Assembly (NCBI GenBank): GCA_947561715.1
Contig: OX387198.1
Coordinates: 15,376,001-15,440,000, forward strand
DNA from: Ascidia mentula
Taxonomy: Eukaryota > Chordata > Ascidiacea > Phlebobranchia > Ascidiidae
Reading direction: 5' to 3'
DNA length: 64,000 nucleotides
Position numbers and translations under genes: made by a program. Below are positions 12,257-23,600 of the stretch, one piece after another. The notes beneath the pieces are model-generated. The model ran no database searches. It saw only the letters and a program-made list of their open reading frames with translations, and was not told the DNA's origin. The first letter of the stretch is position 1, and each line of letters opens with the position of its first letter.

Positions 12257-12938
12257 ATGCTTCAAAAGCTCTGGAATATAAACAAGATAAGTTGATAATG
12301 CTTGTGTTGTTTTGAATCACAAAATCCGACAGGTGAATCGAACCAACTATGATGTCACAAACATATCGGGTGTTACATTTTGATTGACGCAATCGAATCA
12401 GACGCTGCCTATGCGATCAATTACGACACACGTCAAGCTTTGATTAACGTTAATTAAGATATGGAAACTTTATCAATCCGGAAGTTATTTTCTCTTGGCA
12501 AGTCAAGATTTGGAAAAAAAATTTGATATTTGTTTTAATTTATACTTGATTGGCATTTTTTTGATTTGTTTGAAGTAAGTAGCTTCAGCGCAAAAAAAAT
12601 TATAAAAGGCTAAACCCCTGTTTGAATAGAAAAAAGTCTGCTAGAGGTCGCTTAAAGGACCAAAAGAAGCTCAGAATGCGTGCCTTAGAAGGCTCGAATA
12701 CTCCGCGCAAAATTGAAAGGTCGTTACGTTCGTAAACCCAATGTCAAATACAGAAAGAACTTCACGTGAAAATTCCGACTATAGAAAGAATATCGCTTTT
12801 TCGCCTTGCTCGTTTTCACGTTTGGTTGAGTCTACTCTGAGCGATGTCGCCAATGTGAACCAATCCTAAAGCAAGCAAATAGAACAATTGATATTGGGTT
12901 TGCCAGTGGATAAATCAGCATTAATTTTGATACACTAA
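12257..12938. other. Intergenic with a TATA-like box
   Basis: Holds a TATAAAAG at 12601-12608 that could serve the Ig-like gene starting at 13083, although the distance implies a long 5' UTR or an intron. A minus-strand B-box-like GGTTCGATTC lies near 12335, without a convincing A box or tRNA fold. Confidence 0.3.
12601..12608 (+). promoter_or_regulatory. TATA-box candidate
   Basis: TATAAAAG in AT-rich context, upstream of the first Ig-receptor copy. The match is perfect but such matches are common in this base composition; no initiator was identified. Confidence 0.25.
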
Positions 12939-13082
12939 GTGAATATTTACCTTATGTTTGTTTATCAAGCAACGTCAGATGTTTGTCAAAACATTCAGAC
13001 AGCGAAGAATGGTTCAATCGAAAGACCTGGCAGATCAATATTACTTGATCAGTTCCTACAAGCTCACCAGAGTGAAATCACA

Positions 13083-14752
13083 ATGAAATTCCTCTACTGT
13101 TTTCTGATACTTAGCTGTGCTTGGCTGCAGTCTACTTTGTCAGAAGGAGTGGAAGGTTAGTTGTGTGAAGCAGTAATTGCTAAGTGATTTTTGTTTGTAA
13201 TTTGTATCAGATTCCCGCAGTTAGTATTGAGATAATTAGGTATAGTTTATTTTACTCTGAGTAATTCTTCACTACGTACTTTTTTAAATATGATTAGATT
13301 GCTTCCAAGGAATGAGCACAACAGTGTTTCCAACATTTTCATTGGCCAGTGGGATACGAAGGGCTTCTGTACAACTTTACAAGCTTTGATTCCTATTCAC
13401 GTTACCGGTTGAGTATAACATCAATCAGCGGAAACGTGGGGTTAATTTATGACAAACGTTGTGATCTCAAAAGTGTTTTCAACAACTTGCGTTTTACAAC
13501 TAAATGTGATTGTGATGACGATTCTGTAACGTTGCTTTTGTCGACTCAACGTATCTTGACTAAACAGGACCAAACTGTGGTGGAATATGGTCACAAAACT
13601 TGGCCTGGTGACTGGACTACCTGTGAACTAAACATCACAGTAAAAAGTATCCGTTCTTAAAAAGTATAAGTTCGAATTTTAAATTGTGTTGCTATAACAG
13701 ACTGTCCTGCAAATCTACCTTTCAACGTGAAAATCAGTTCCAAGAACTACTCATATAACGCCTTTGGAGAATTTTGCTGTAATTCAGGACAATTGTTTTA
13801 CGCAAATTCGTCAAAAATACTTGATAACAAGACTCAATGTTTAGCAACAGCAGAATGGAAAGATCAAACGGGAATACAATGCTGGAGTGGTAAGTGACTT
13901 TTAATGCAGAGTTGACCACCGTCAACATTGGACGCGGAAAAGAAATATGGAATATAAAAGTTGTATCATTTTGTTTGTAGCAAGTTGCATTCTAATAAAC
14001 CTATCGTTAGCTTGGATATAATTTGAATCGTAAATTACTACTTTTCTGTTTCTAGCTCCGAATGTTTCGTTAACGATTGAAAAACCTTTCTGCCCTATAA
14101 CTGGAGATATTATAACAATGAGTTGTTCGTACCAAAATACAACACCAGAAGGAAATGCAAGCATGTATTGCTTTGGACACAACTGCACGTTGAAACCTAA
14201 AGTAATACTAGAAGGGAAAAGAAACATAATAATACACAAGGTTACAGAACTTTTTTTCATAAAGGGTGTTGTTGTTTCAATGCAACTGAGTTTGTTAAAT
14301 AACGGATCAAGCATATGGTGTCAAGCAGTTACACCTTTTACGCAACTTAACAACAACACTGGTCGATCTCCAGAGGAATTTCTTTACGTTTATGGTAATG
14401 TTTAACCATACAAAGTATACAAGGTAAACTCAAAAACATTGCCAATAAATTTTGTTCCTTTATGTTTCAGAAGCACCTGGTGATGTTAAGTTAAGATACA
14501 ATGACAGTCTAGATGTTTTGTCCACTGACCGTAATGTTTTGCTAAATGGAATTCAAACACTAATGTTGAGTTGCCAAAATGCAAACAATGCCAGTTGCAA
14601 TTGCACTTGGCTGTTAGATAATGAACCTCTTACGAACCACTCCTGCGAGATTGTGCACATTTTCCAGCAAAACACGACTTTAATCTGCCAAGCAAGGAAT
14701 TGTGCTGGAAAACAATCAACCAATCTGATCACATTTGTAGTTGTCAGAGAGA
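13083..14752 (+). pseudogene. Truncated sushi/Ig-domain receptor copy
   Basis: Paralogue of the receptor gene at 20.7-25.3 kb. Exons: 13083-13155 (signal peptide MKFLYCFLILSCAWLQST), 13298-13646 (N-terminal unique domain), 13701-13889 (sushi-like, with CLATAEWKDQTGIQCW), 14056-14394 (Ig-like, with MSCSY and SIWCQAV), 14471-14752 (second Ig-like). All junctions are phase 1. Compared with the paralogue, exon 2 has a net 2-bp length difference near 13340 that puts DCFQGMSTTVFPTF and HWPVGYEGLLYNF in different frames. The later Ig, membrane and tail exons are absent; reading through the last exon stops at 14769. It could be a dead gene, or a soluble form if exon 2 is skipped. The rest of the frame and the many N-glycosylation sites look well kept, so decay is recent or partial. 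Confidence 0.65.
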
Positions 14753-14957
14753 GTGAGAATTTTTATTGAAATGTTTTTTGTGAAGTTATATTTGACGATA
14801 TTACCAGAATTATAACAAAACTAACTTTAATTTTGCATATTATACTATAATGAATAACTCTGTAAAAGTTTAGTATTAGGTTAATATTCTGTTAATGTTG
14901 GAAATGGAAAATATTTTTATTATCCTGCAAAAAACCTGCTAACCTTTACAACGAAAA

Positions 14958-16290
14958 TCGTGTAATGATCTCGATACGATAGCTGTGATCGCCAAGTAAG
15001 AACCTGCGAGGTGGGGCAATTCTGCCAATCATGATATTGCATGTAACATTATTGCGACATCCGTGATTAAATGGAAATTGTGTAGTAGTTATGATACACA
15101 TAATGTGAAAGGAATGATTCGTGTCACATGCTGGAAGATGGCTGGGGTCTCATATTTCTAATGCTGACTTCATCCAAGTTGAAACAATATAATATGTGTT
15201 GCCTCACAGTCACGATCCACACAACCTGGCAAACACCGCGATATGACAAAGCAAACATTTCCACTGAAGCGCAGTTAAGAAAGGTGTCGCAATTGACTTG
15301 CGCTAAACCACTTTCCACGTAATTAAGTAATTAAGAAAGAAAGTACACAACATTAATGCAGCTAATTCACACTCAAGGCAAAAGCACTTTACAGTTTTCT
15401 TGGCTCCAAAACCCCTCTACACCACCTAATGGAAACCAAAAATTTATCTGAGCAAACTAATAAAACATTTGGCCAAACGAACTACATCCATGTACAAAAA
15501 TCTTTCAAAACTGAAAACAGTTGCAATATCGTGAAAATTTTGTATTTTCTGTTACAAAGTATTTTGGTAATGTTTTTTGGCGCTTTCGTCCATAATATTG
15601 TATGCGGTAGGCTAAAAGTTAAAATTCCGCTCAACAATGCAAGTAATTAATTTAGTTCCAAAGACAATCGTGGTTTTTGGTATACTCGCAGGTAATATTC
15701 AAAAAGTCTAAAAAAGGTTTAATGTCCTCAGGGGGTTCATCCTACCCTCGTCTTCTGTACCTTGTTTTTCACTGGGCCTAAATTAGATACAAAACAACTA
15801 AAAATTAGCACAAAATTTCTTTAATTATTTGACAAGCCATATATCGCCTTATAAAGCTAAAACGTGAAGTGAGCGATAAAGTGACATATGTTTATAGACA
15901 TTGAAAAAAAGGCGGTTTAGGAGTTCTGAAAAGAAGAAGGATTGTCAAGAGACTAACCGTCAGCAAATATTCAACAAAACAACGGACATTTGGTCGCACA
16001 CAGGGGTGAGCCTTTCACACAAGAAACATTAGAATTTTGGCGCCTTTAAGAGAGCCAAAGCACACAGTTTTAACATTAGAATTACCGACGAGCGGATTTT
16101 GACTGAGCAAGGTTTTTTAAGATAACGTTATTAGTTGAAAAATATCATGCAGGATAGGTCTGTTTCTTCGGAGCTCAGGACATTAGGTTTTCCTCTAACC
16201 AATCACAAAACGTAGCTGTGTACTGTCTACATTCTACAGAATATTTACCTTTTAAATCGATATCCCGCTGACATTGTTATGCCACAGTTT
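14958..16290. repeat. Segmental duplication, copy A (non-coding)
   Basis: Long stretches match 26196-28020 closely. About 14958-15780 aligns with 26196-27040, and about 15908-16290 aligns with 27668-28020. Copy B carries roughly 600 bp more between the two blocks. Neither copy keeps an open frame, so these are non-coding flanks duplicated along with the receptor genes, or a non-coding repeat. Confidence 0.85.
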
Positions 16291-16739
16291 CAATCGCTCC
16301 TGAAACAGTCGAAGACTGTAACATCACTCGACCACAACTAAAATTAACTTACGCTGCAGCTAATCTTAGTATGTTCACTTGTATTGTCAATCTTTAAGTT
16401 AGATGTATTGCACAATTTGGGCTTTGAATCGACAATTTAGTTTCGCTTTACAAAAATATCTTAATATATCCAAAGAAACTACCCAAAACTTTTTGTTTAT
16501 TTAGTTCTTGCATCTAGCAAATCCATACTGTCAGTTCAGTGGAAACCCGCTGCATTTGGTTAAATTAGCAGCAGACAACTTTGATATAATAGCAATTTGT
16601 CGCGACAATAATATATCAGCTAAACTGCAGTTAAAAATAATTAGGCTGGACCTATTATTTGAGACAAATAAAAGAAAGACGTTCTGACGTGTAGTATTTG
16701 AGCTTCGCACTTCCAGTTTTAAAAGTTATTTTAAGCAAT
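16291..16739. other. Intergenic, nothing recognised
   Basis: AT-rich spacer between the duplicated block and the receptor tail fragment; no coding or RNA signal could be supported. Confidence 0.35.
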
Positions 16740-16845
16740 AGCAAATATTTAATCAGTTTGTTTGTCTCTTTTGCTCGTGAACTGTGTTTGTCAACGCCAT
16801 TGTATTTATTGATGTGAATAGCAATACGTTTCATTACCCTTCGTA
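16740..16845 (+). pseudogene. Second fragment of the Ig-receptor 3' region
   Basis: The stretch around TGTTTGTCAACGCCATTG matches 25270-25360, just beyond the last coding exon of the complete receptor, and also the fragment at about 10.62 kb. It probably marks the lost 3' end of the truncated gene at 13.1-14.8 kb, now separated from it by the duplicated block 14958-16290. Confidence 0.55.
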
Positions 16846-17149
16846 CATCGACCAAAAGAAAATTAATTTTTAGTGAGAAGAGTCTCAACTCTCTATATAC
16901 AAAACACCATCTTGCTCCTACTTTTTAAGCAATTGCCAATATTGATTTGACTCTCCAAAATTTGCGAAATAAGAGGTTTTATGTGAAAAAAAAGCCACAA
17001 TAATCATTGAGAGCTGCAGAAAGGGTGTACACACTGTTTCGTCCTGTAAGGTCTCATCAGTGCAGCTGTTGACTGCGGCTCTGTGCTAGCTTTTACACTG
17101 GCAGGCACACAGATTTCCACTTTGGTGTAGTTGTATGTTTATTGAGATA

Positions 17150-17960
17150 CTAACAGTTGTGCACACACCTGAAAAAAAAATTGAATCTTCATTTGTAACA
17201 GGTTCGCCCATATCATTGTTTAACAACATCTCACTGTTTCTGTATTTGATTTCATGGCAAGAGAGTACCTACTTTCGAAATTGTCCCACGTGGTTTTCTG
17301 GTAAACAATTCCCGAGGTCTATTTACATTGTGCGGCACCGTCCAATCCCAAACCAATTACTGCAATAATGCTTTGGGCGTCATTTAATTCTCCCTTCCAG
17401 ACTATTTGCTTGCCTCGTTTTGTCAGTCCAATCACGTACTTACGCATTCACAATGATTGGGTAATTGCAATTTTTGCCCATCGACATTGCTTTCCTCTAC
17501 AATTCTGCTTATATTGCGTTTTCATTTTCATGTTCGTGTGTTTAACTGTTTACACATTACCGCTACATCCGACTTGGTTCAGCCACCCATCCGGTCAGCT
17601 ACTCGACAACCATTATTTGGTTCTTAGCTGTACCTTTCGTCTCACATATAATGTTTGAAAAATTGTGCAATTTATGATGACGAAAAATAAACATATCTTG
17701 AAATCTTGAAATCATGAAATCATGGTTGTGCGTTACTCACAGGGTCACAAACATATAAATATTTACCAAACGTTGACTGCGCCCAGCACCATTTTTCTTT
17801 ATATGTAATTTTCTCGGACTAACTCCTGGAAACCTTATCGATATAAGCCAGGTCACAAGCATGACAAAATAATTGATGGTACTCAGCAAACATCTAGTGA
17901 CGTTTTGTAATTACGTTTCGATTTTGGAGTCCTGATATTAAAACATCTTATTTTTGATTA
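17150..17960. repeat. Duplicated non-coding block, partner of 25860-26170
   Basis: Both ends of this stretch match 25860-26170, for example ATCGATATAAGCCAGGTCAC in both copies. About 450 bp in the middle (about 17290-17740) are present only here. No frame is conserved between the copies. Confidence 0.7.
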
Positions 17961-18164
17961 ACGGTTATTTACTAAGTTTAACAGGTTTTGTTAGATGTTT
18001 AGTGATATAACAGCATCTGTTTGAAACACACAGCATATAGGCACCGCTAATTCACATCTCCAATAAAGATGATGGACTTCCGCTGTGTGATAGAAAACTT
18101 CGGTGAAACTATATATTGGCAACATTGTCCAAGGCGAAGGAACCACATACCTAAAAGAAAACCT

Positions 18165-18330
18165 GTCCTTGATGTCCTGGGTTCAAATTCCCGGTGTGGT
18201 TTTTAAAACTATAAGGGCACTCTTCGTGGTATATCGGTCTGGCGCTTGACCGATGTTCCCAATCATTCCTATATTCTGAGTTCGAATGTCGGTGTGGTAT
18301 AATAAAAGGGTACGGACTTGAAAAACATCC
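18165..18330 (+). repeat. tRNA-like SINE-type repeat, two units
   Basis: Two B-box-like stretches (GGGTTCAAATTCC near 18178 and GAGTTCGAATGTC near 18280) lie about 105 bp apart, each followed by CGGTGTGGT and then an AT-rich stretch and AAGGG. An A-box-like TGGTATATCGG precedes the second. This suggests a dimeric tRNA-derived SINE remnant; no full cloverleaf can be drawn. Confidence 0.4.
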
Positions 18331-19134
18331 TGCTAATTCACATGCATTATATATTAACAAAGTATCACCTCTCATAGATTTGCTTACGTGACCTTTTTAG
18401 ATGTGTGTAGAACACTTTCATGTTCAACTGAATCTTGAAACCATGCCGAGCGGGTAATTTACTTAAACCTAAACTGAATTTCAAGCAGTCAGGTATAAGT
18501 TGTAAGAACCCAGATAACATTTACCAGCGGTTTGACTTCTTGCAATGCATGACCCATATCCCCAGAATTCACTTCGCGTAGAAAGTGACGTCATGCGCAG
18601 TGCCCTTCTGCGCTGAAATATCAGCTAGTGTTTCCCATATCTCAATATTTTCAAACTAGGCAACCCTTTTTGAAAAACTTTTTAGTGAAGGGAATAGGAA
18701 AATCAAAGCTAATATGCTAATCTAACAAAGCAGACGTTTTAAACACTACTGTATTAATCATCATTGCTCAGAGAAGACTGAGTTGGGGGCACAGAGGTAG
18801 GTAGGCAACTATATAGACAACCAAAGCAACACGACTTAAACACATGCCGTGACATTACCTGTACTCGGAGGCAGTGATGTCATCATTTAAGATGTGTCGG
18901 GCTGCAATTTCAACCTTGGAAATTATAAATTAACAGTTAAACACATTTTGAACTAACGTTCAAATAGAAATTACTACACGGGCAAAGTTGTGCTTGTTGG
19001 GATAAACTCATTTCTGTTGTTTAGACATCTTGTCAACATTTAATGCTGAATAATTTCCAAGTAAGGCAAAGTTATAATAGAATGATCAACTATTATTTAA
19101 TAAAGGCCGCAACGCCAGGGCTGTACAGATTGGT
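18331..19134. other. Intergenic, nothing recognised
   Basis: No exon, RNA gene or repeat could be supported in this spacer. Confidence 0.35.
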
Positions 19135-19376
19135 TTGTCTTTGCATAGTGTAATCATTATTTACCTCGTGTTCTTTTTTCGGGCGACGCTAAATGTTTGT
19201 CTGGATCACACAACCGAATGTTTATTGTTGGGTCGTGTTAAGAACAGGGCCTATTGTAGCCTTTTATCAAAACCTACAGATTATAAAAGTGGTGAAGTCA
19301 AAATGAAACTCAATAATTTGTTTCTGACACTTTCTTGTGCTTCGCTGCGAGTTACTTCATAGGAGATGGATAAAGG
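19135..19376 (+). pseudogene. Lone first exon of an Ig-receptor copy
   Basis: ATG at 19303 starts MKLNNLFLTLSCASLRVTS, like the signal peptide MKFLYCFLILSCAWLQST of the copy at 13083, but a stop codon follows before the donor-like G|GTTAG near 19376. Upstream, the 5' UTR also resembles the other copies (for example AAATGTTTGTC). No second exon follows before the next receptor copy. Confidence 0.55.
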
Positions 19377-19589
19377 TTAGTGTTAGATTCACAGTGAAAA
19401 AGTTAATTAAGTAGCAAGAGTAACGTGATATAACGAAAGTGTGCAACTTGAAAATGAAACGCAAACAAGTGGGTAAGTTCTTTTGCGCTACACTATGATG
19501 GTTCGTAATAGCAAATATTTCAAAGAAGATTAGTGACAGGCTACTTTCCTTCGTGGCGCACAAATTCTGCAACTCCTTCCAATAAATTG

Positions 19590-19840
19590 AATAAATAGAA
19601 ATTGTGTATTAGTTGTCATGTACTTAATGTACATGCAATAATTTGTGTTGCAAGCTGAAGGATTTCTGGGTTTTGACATTTCTAACGCTATAACTCCAGC
19701 GAAATTGAAACAACATAATGTATGTTGACTCACAGTAACGATCCACATTGCCTCGCAACATCGCGATATGAGAAAGCAAACACTTCAACTGAAGTACTTT
19801 CGTTTTGGCGAAATCGATGAAGGTGACGCAATAGTTTTAC
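19590..19840. repeat. Diverged third copy of the duplicated non-coding block
   Basis: Matches part of 15070-15280 and 26310-26530, for example around GAAAGCAAACACTTCAACTG, but is much more diverged than those two are from each other. It lies downstream of the lone first exon, just as the other copies lie near receptor genes. Confidence 0.6.
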
Positions 19841-20680
19841 GCTGACATACACGAACCCGTTTTCCGGGGAATAAAGTTTTGAAGAAAGCACACATAATCA
19901 TGGTAGTTGAATTACGTCCATGTGGAAAAGCATTTAACAGTGATCTACACCAGACACAAATAAACCCATAATAAATCATTCGATGAGATATCTTTAGGCA
20001 TCTAATCACGCTTCTTTTATAAAAAAAGTATATAAAGGTTATATTTATAGGTTAATTGAGAATTGGTTGGAAGAAGTCGGAACTAATAATGACGCGTTAG
20101 CCTCGGAGAGAATAGAACTTGAGTTTTAAGATAGTTGAATAACAAGGATCAGTCTCTGTGGCAGTTCAGAAGTAATAAAAATATACCTATCGCCAAAAGT
20201 AATAAAAAATATGAAAAAAAAACAACTTAACAAATTATTAAAGGCAATCGTCTCGGTTAGATTGACGCCATAGCATCTGCCCGAATTAGGAAAGCCATCG
20301 AAGGACAACTAAAACCCACTGATTCCAGACTTCCCACTTACTGTTGACGAAATTTAAATAAAGTAAGTCTTGCTGCGTTATCCGCATAATTGGACTTAAC
20401 CAGGCGCTGTGTGGAGAAACTGAGAACAAACAGACTCAGTTCGGAGAATCGTATGTGTGTACAGTGAGCAGAAAGAAGCGGGCTCTGTCGCATTGTATAT
20501 TGTCCCTTGTCATGTGTAGCCAGCACGAGTACGTGTAAAAGTGATTGTAGAAAAGTTGAAGCAGGGCATAGGGAAAATTAATGTTTTCTATTTTCCTTCA
20601 AATAAGCGAAAAAGCGTAAACTTGTCGCAATGATAATCCTTTAGGTGTTTACTTTTTAGATATGCAAGAACTACTGCGCT
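19841..20680. other. Intergenic, nothing recognised
   Basis: Spacer before the complete receptor gene. A TATATAAAGG near 20028 is the only promoter-like string and is weak evidence. Confidence 0.3.
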
Positions 20681-23600
20681 GTGCAAAGGATCAGGTTTTT
20701 ATTTTATATGCTAATGAGTGTTTACCTTATGTCTACTTTTCAAACAAGCCGGATGTTTGTCGGGAACATTCAGACGATACAAAAAAGTTTATACGAGAGA
20801 TCCACCAGTCGTAATGCCTGTTATAAGTCCCTTATATGTCTTTGGATATTTATCTGTACTCCACTGCAAGTTATTACCACGGATTCTATTAATGGTAAGT
20901 TTGTCACTAAAAGTTGTATGAAAGATAACAAAACCACGTGTAATAATAAAACCAGTCATAGCATTTAGGGAATTGGCTGGGCTTCGTGCAAGCCAGTTAT
21001 TAGAATTTGCGAACCGATTGTCGAACATGGCACCCATGATTATTGTAAAGTTTGAGCGCATTGAAGCGCTCTACTCTACAGCTGACGACAAGTTGACGTC
21101 AACATCGCGATAGTGTTGTTCTTTAAAAATACAACAAAAACCACAACAAAAAACGGAAGCCAGCAAATATCGTTTTTTATGATAGTCTCCAAAACAAGAA
21201 AATTGCAGAAAAATGGTGTTTTTGTAAATTTAAGTATATTGCCCAGGTCTGGGTACATGTATCCGGTGTAACACATCACTTGTCGTATTTTTGTCAGGGA
21301 TATGTACGTCACCGATTAGGAATCATTCACTTTGATTAATCGTACAATCATGTAACTAGCTTTTGTATCTAATCTGTTAGATAACTGGAAAATTGCCTCA
21401 TATACCTGAAAAACCTACTTTACCAATCTGTGAGACCTGCTTCAACCTAAAACGTATCTGTAATACATGTTTTGAATAAAAATACTAAACAGGCCACAAC
21501 GACACACCTTATAGCGTGTCACTATACGCATCAAATGTGCCAGACATATATGTACCTATACGTGAGGAGCCTTTTCGTTTTCAAGGGCCGTAATTGGGTA
21601 TCGAGGCCGGGCCAAAACAACAAACGTGCGCAAAGCATATATTTGCATATCATTTATTTTGTTACATAACGATTATACATGAATTCAATATCTTTTTTTT
21701 CAGCCGACAATTAAATACCTATGCAAGATCATTTATGTAAGTTGTCACACACATCACCAATAACATGATTTTGGTTGTTTTGTGACAAAAAATTGTTTTA
21801 ACAATAAACAAATACAATCACCATCGGTAACAATGATTTTTGACAAAATTTTCGCCATTTGCGTGCGACACTTCATATATAAACAATACAAAAGTTTCAA
21901 CGTTGTTCAACTACGACAAACGTAACTCGAAGTTAGAGGGACAAAATTGTAAAGGGCCTGATAAAACTCCGGATGTGTAGTCGGATGTTCCCTACCCATG
22001 TAGCAAACAAATGTCATATAATTTACATATTGGGTCTATTTTTTTCCAACGCATTTATAGTTGTTGTTTTACCAAACCATTTTTTTGAAAATTAGATTGC
22101 CGAGAAGTCACCAACGTAGATGTGTTGCCGTCACATCTGGAATGGCCAATCGGATACAAAGGACTTCTTTATACTTTCACAAGCCATGAGTGGGACAAAA
22201 TTTGGGTGTGCGTCTCACAGATTTGTATCGAAAAATGCAGTAATAATATGGGCTTGTTGCCGAATTTGCCTTCTCCTTTTTATGCTTACTGCAGTTATGA
22301 CGGAAATGACATATCTGTACATTTGTGGGCTAAAGAACCAATCTCACTTGAACAGAACCAGACTGTGGTGGAATATTTTACAATGATAAATTGGAAAATC
22401 TGTGAATTACATATCACAGTAAAAGGTAATTTAAAGTTTACCGCTAACTTAAAAGTGAACGCAACCTATTGTTGTGACAGAATGTCCACTAAGTTTACCG
22501 TTCGACGTTAATGTAAGTTCCAACAACTATTCATACAATGAATGTGGAGAGTTTTATTGTGAAAGAGGTGTTTTGTTTAATGCAAGTTTATCACAAACAC
22601 CTGACAATAAGACTCAATGTTTGGCGACAACGAAATGGAAAGATCAGACTGGAATACAATGCTGGGATGGTAAGCAGTACTCTAATTCAGTGTTGAAGAA
22701 GGTAAATGCTAATAAACGCGCCACGTAAATTCTAATGAACGTAACGTTGAAACTCATTATATTCAATCTAATCATGTTTGAAACATTGTGTTTTTTAGCT
22801 CCGGTGGTTTCATTAGAGATCAAAAAATCATTTTGTCCTACAAATGGAGAAAACGTTACAGTGCATTGTTTATACAATACTACAACACCTTTCGGCAATA
22901 CAAGCATGTTTTACTTTGGACACAACTCCACTTTGCAACCTAAAGTAATACTGGATGATGAAAATGGGTATGGACAAAAGTAAAAGGCAAAATGTTTTGA
23001 TTTAAGGACCACGGTGTTGAAATTCCATTGAGCTCGGAAAAAAACGGATCAAAGATTTGGTGTCAAGCAGTTACACCTTTTACGCAACTTTACAACAATA
23101 CTGGTCGATCTTCTGAGGAATTTCTTTACGTTTACGGTAATTTTTGGTCGCAAATGCATTTATAATAATGATGGTGATATTATTATTACAATCATCATTA
23201 TTTTGCGTTGTGTTTTAGAAGCACCCACTGATGTTAACTTAACGTATAATGCGAGTCTCAACATTTTTTCCACTGATTGGAATGTTTTGGTGAATGGGAA
23301 TCAAACACTGATGTTGGGTTGTCAAAGTGCAAGCAATGCAAGCTGCAGCTTTACTTGGACAACAAATAATGAAGCTGTTTCGATTCAAACATGCAAGACT
23401 AAATATGACTTCCAGCACAATGTGACTATGTTCTGTACCGCAAGCAATTGTGCTGGAAGCAAATCAAGCAAAGCAGTTAAATTCGTAGTTGTGAATGACA
23501 GTAAGCAAATTAAAAGAACTTTCAAAAATTATGTTAGCAAAGCAACAACATAGGCAGAAGTTGTGACAATTTTAACCTAATTTTTACTGAATACCGCAAT

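Noticed and set aside
18151-18375. A functional tRNA gene near 18.2-18.3 kb
   Set aside because: The B boxes are good but A-box spacing and arms do not give a cloverleaf; SINE remnant preferred.
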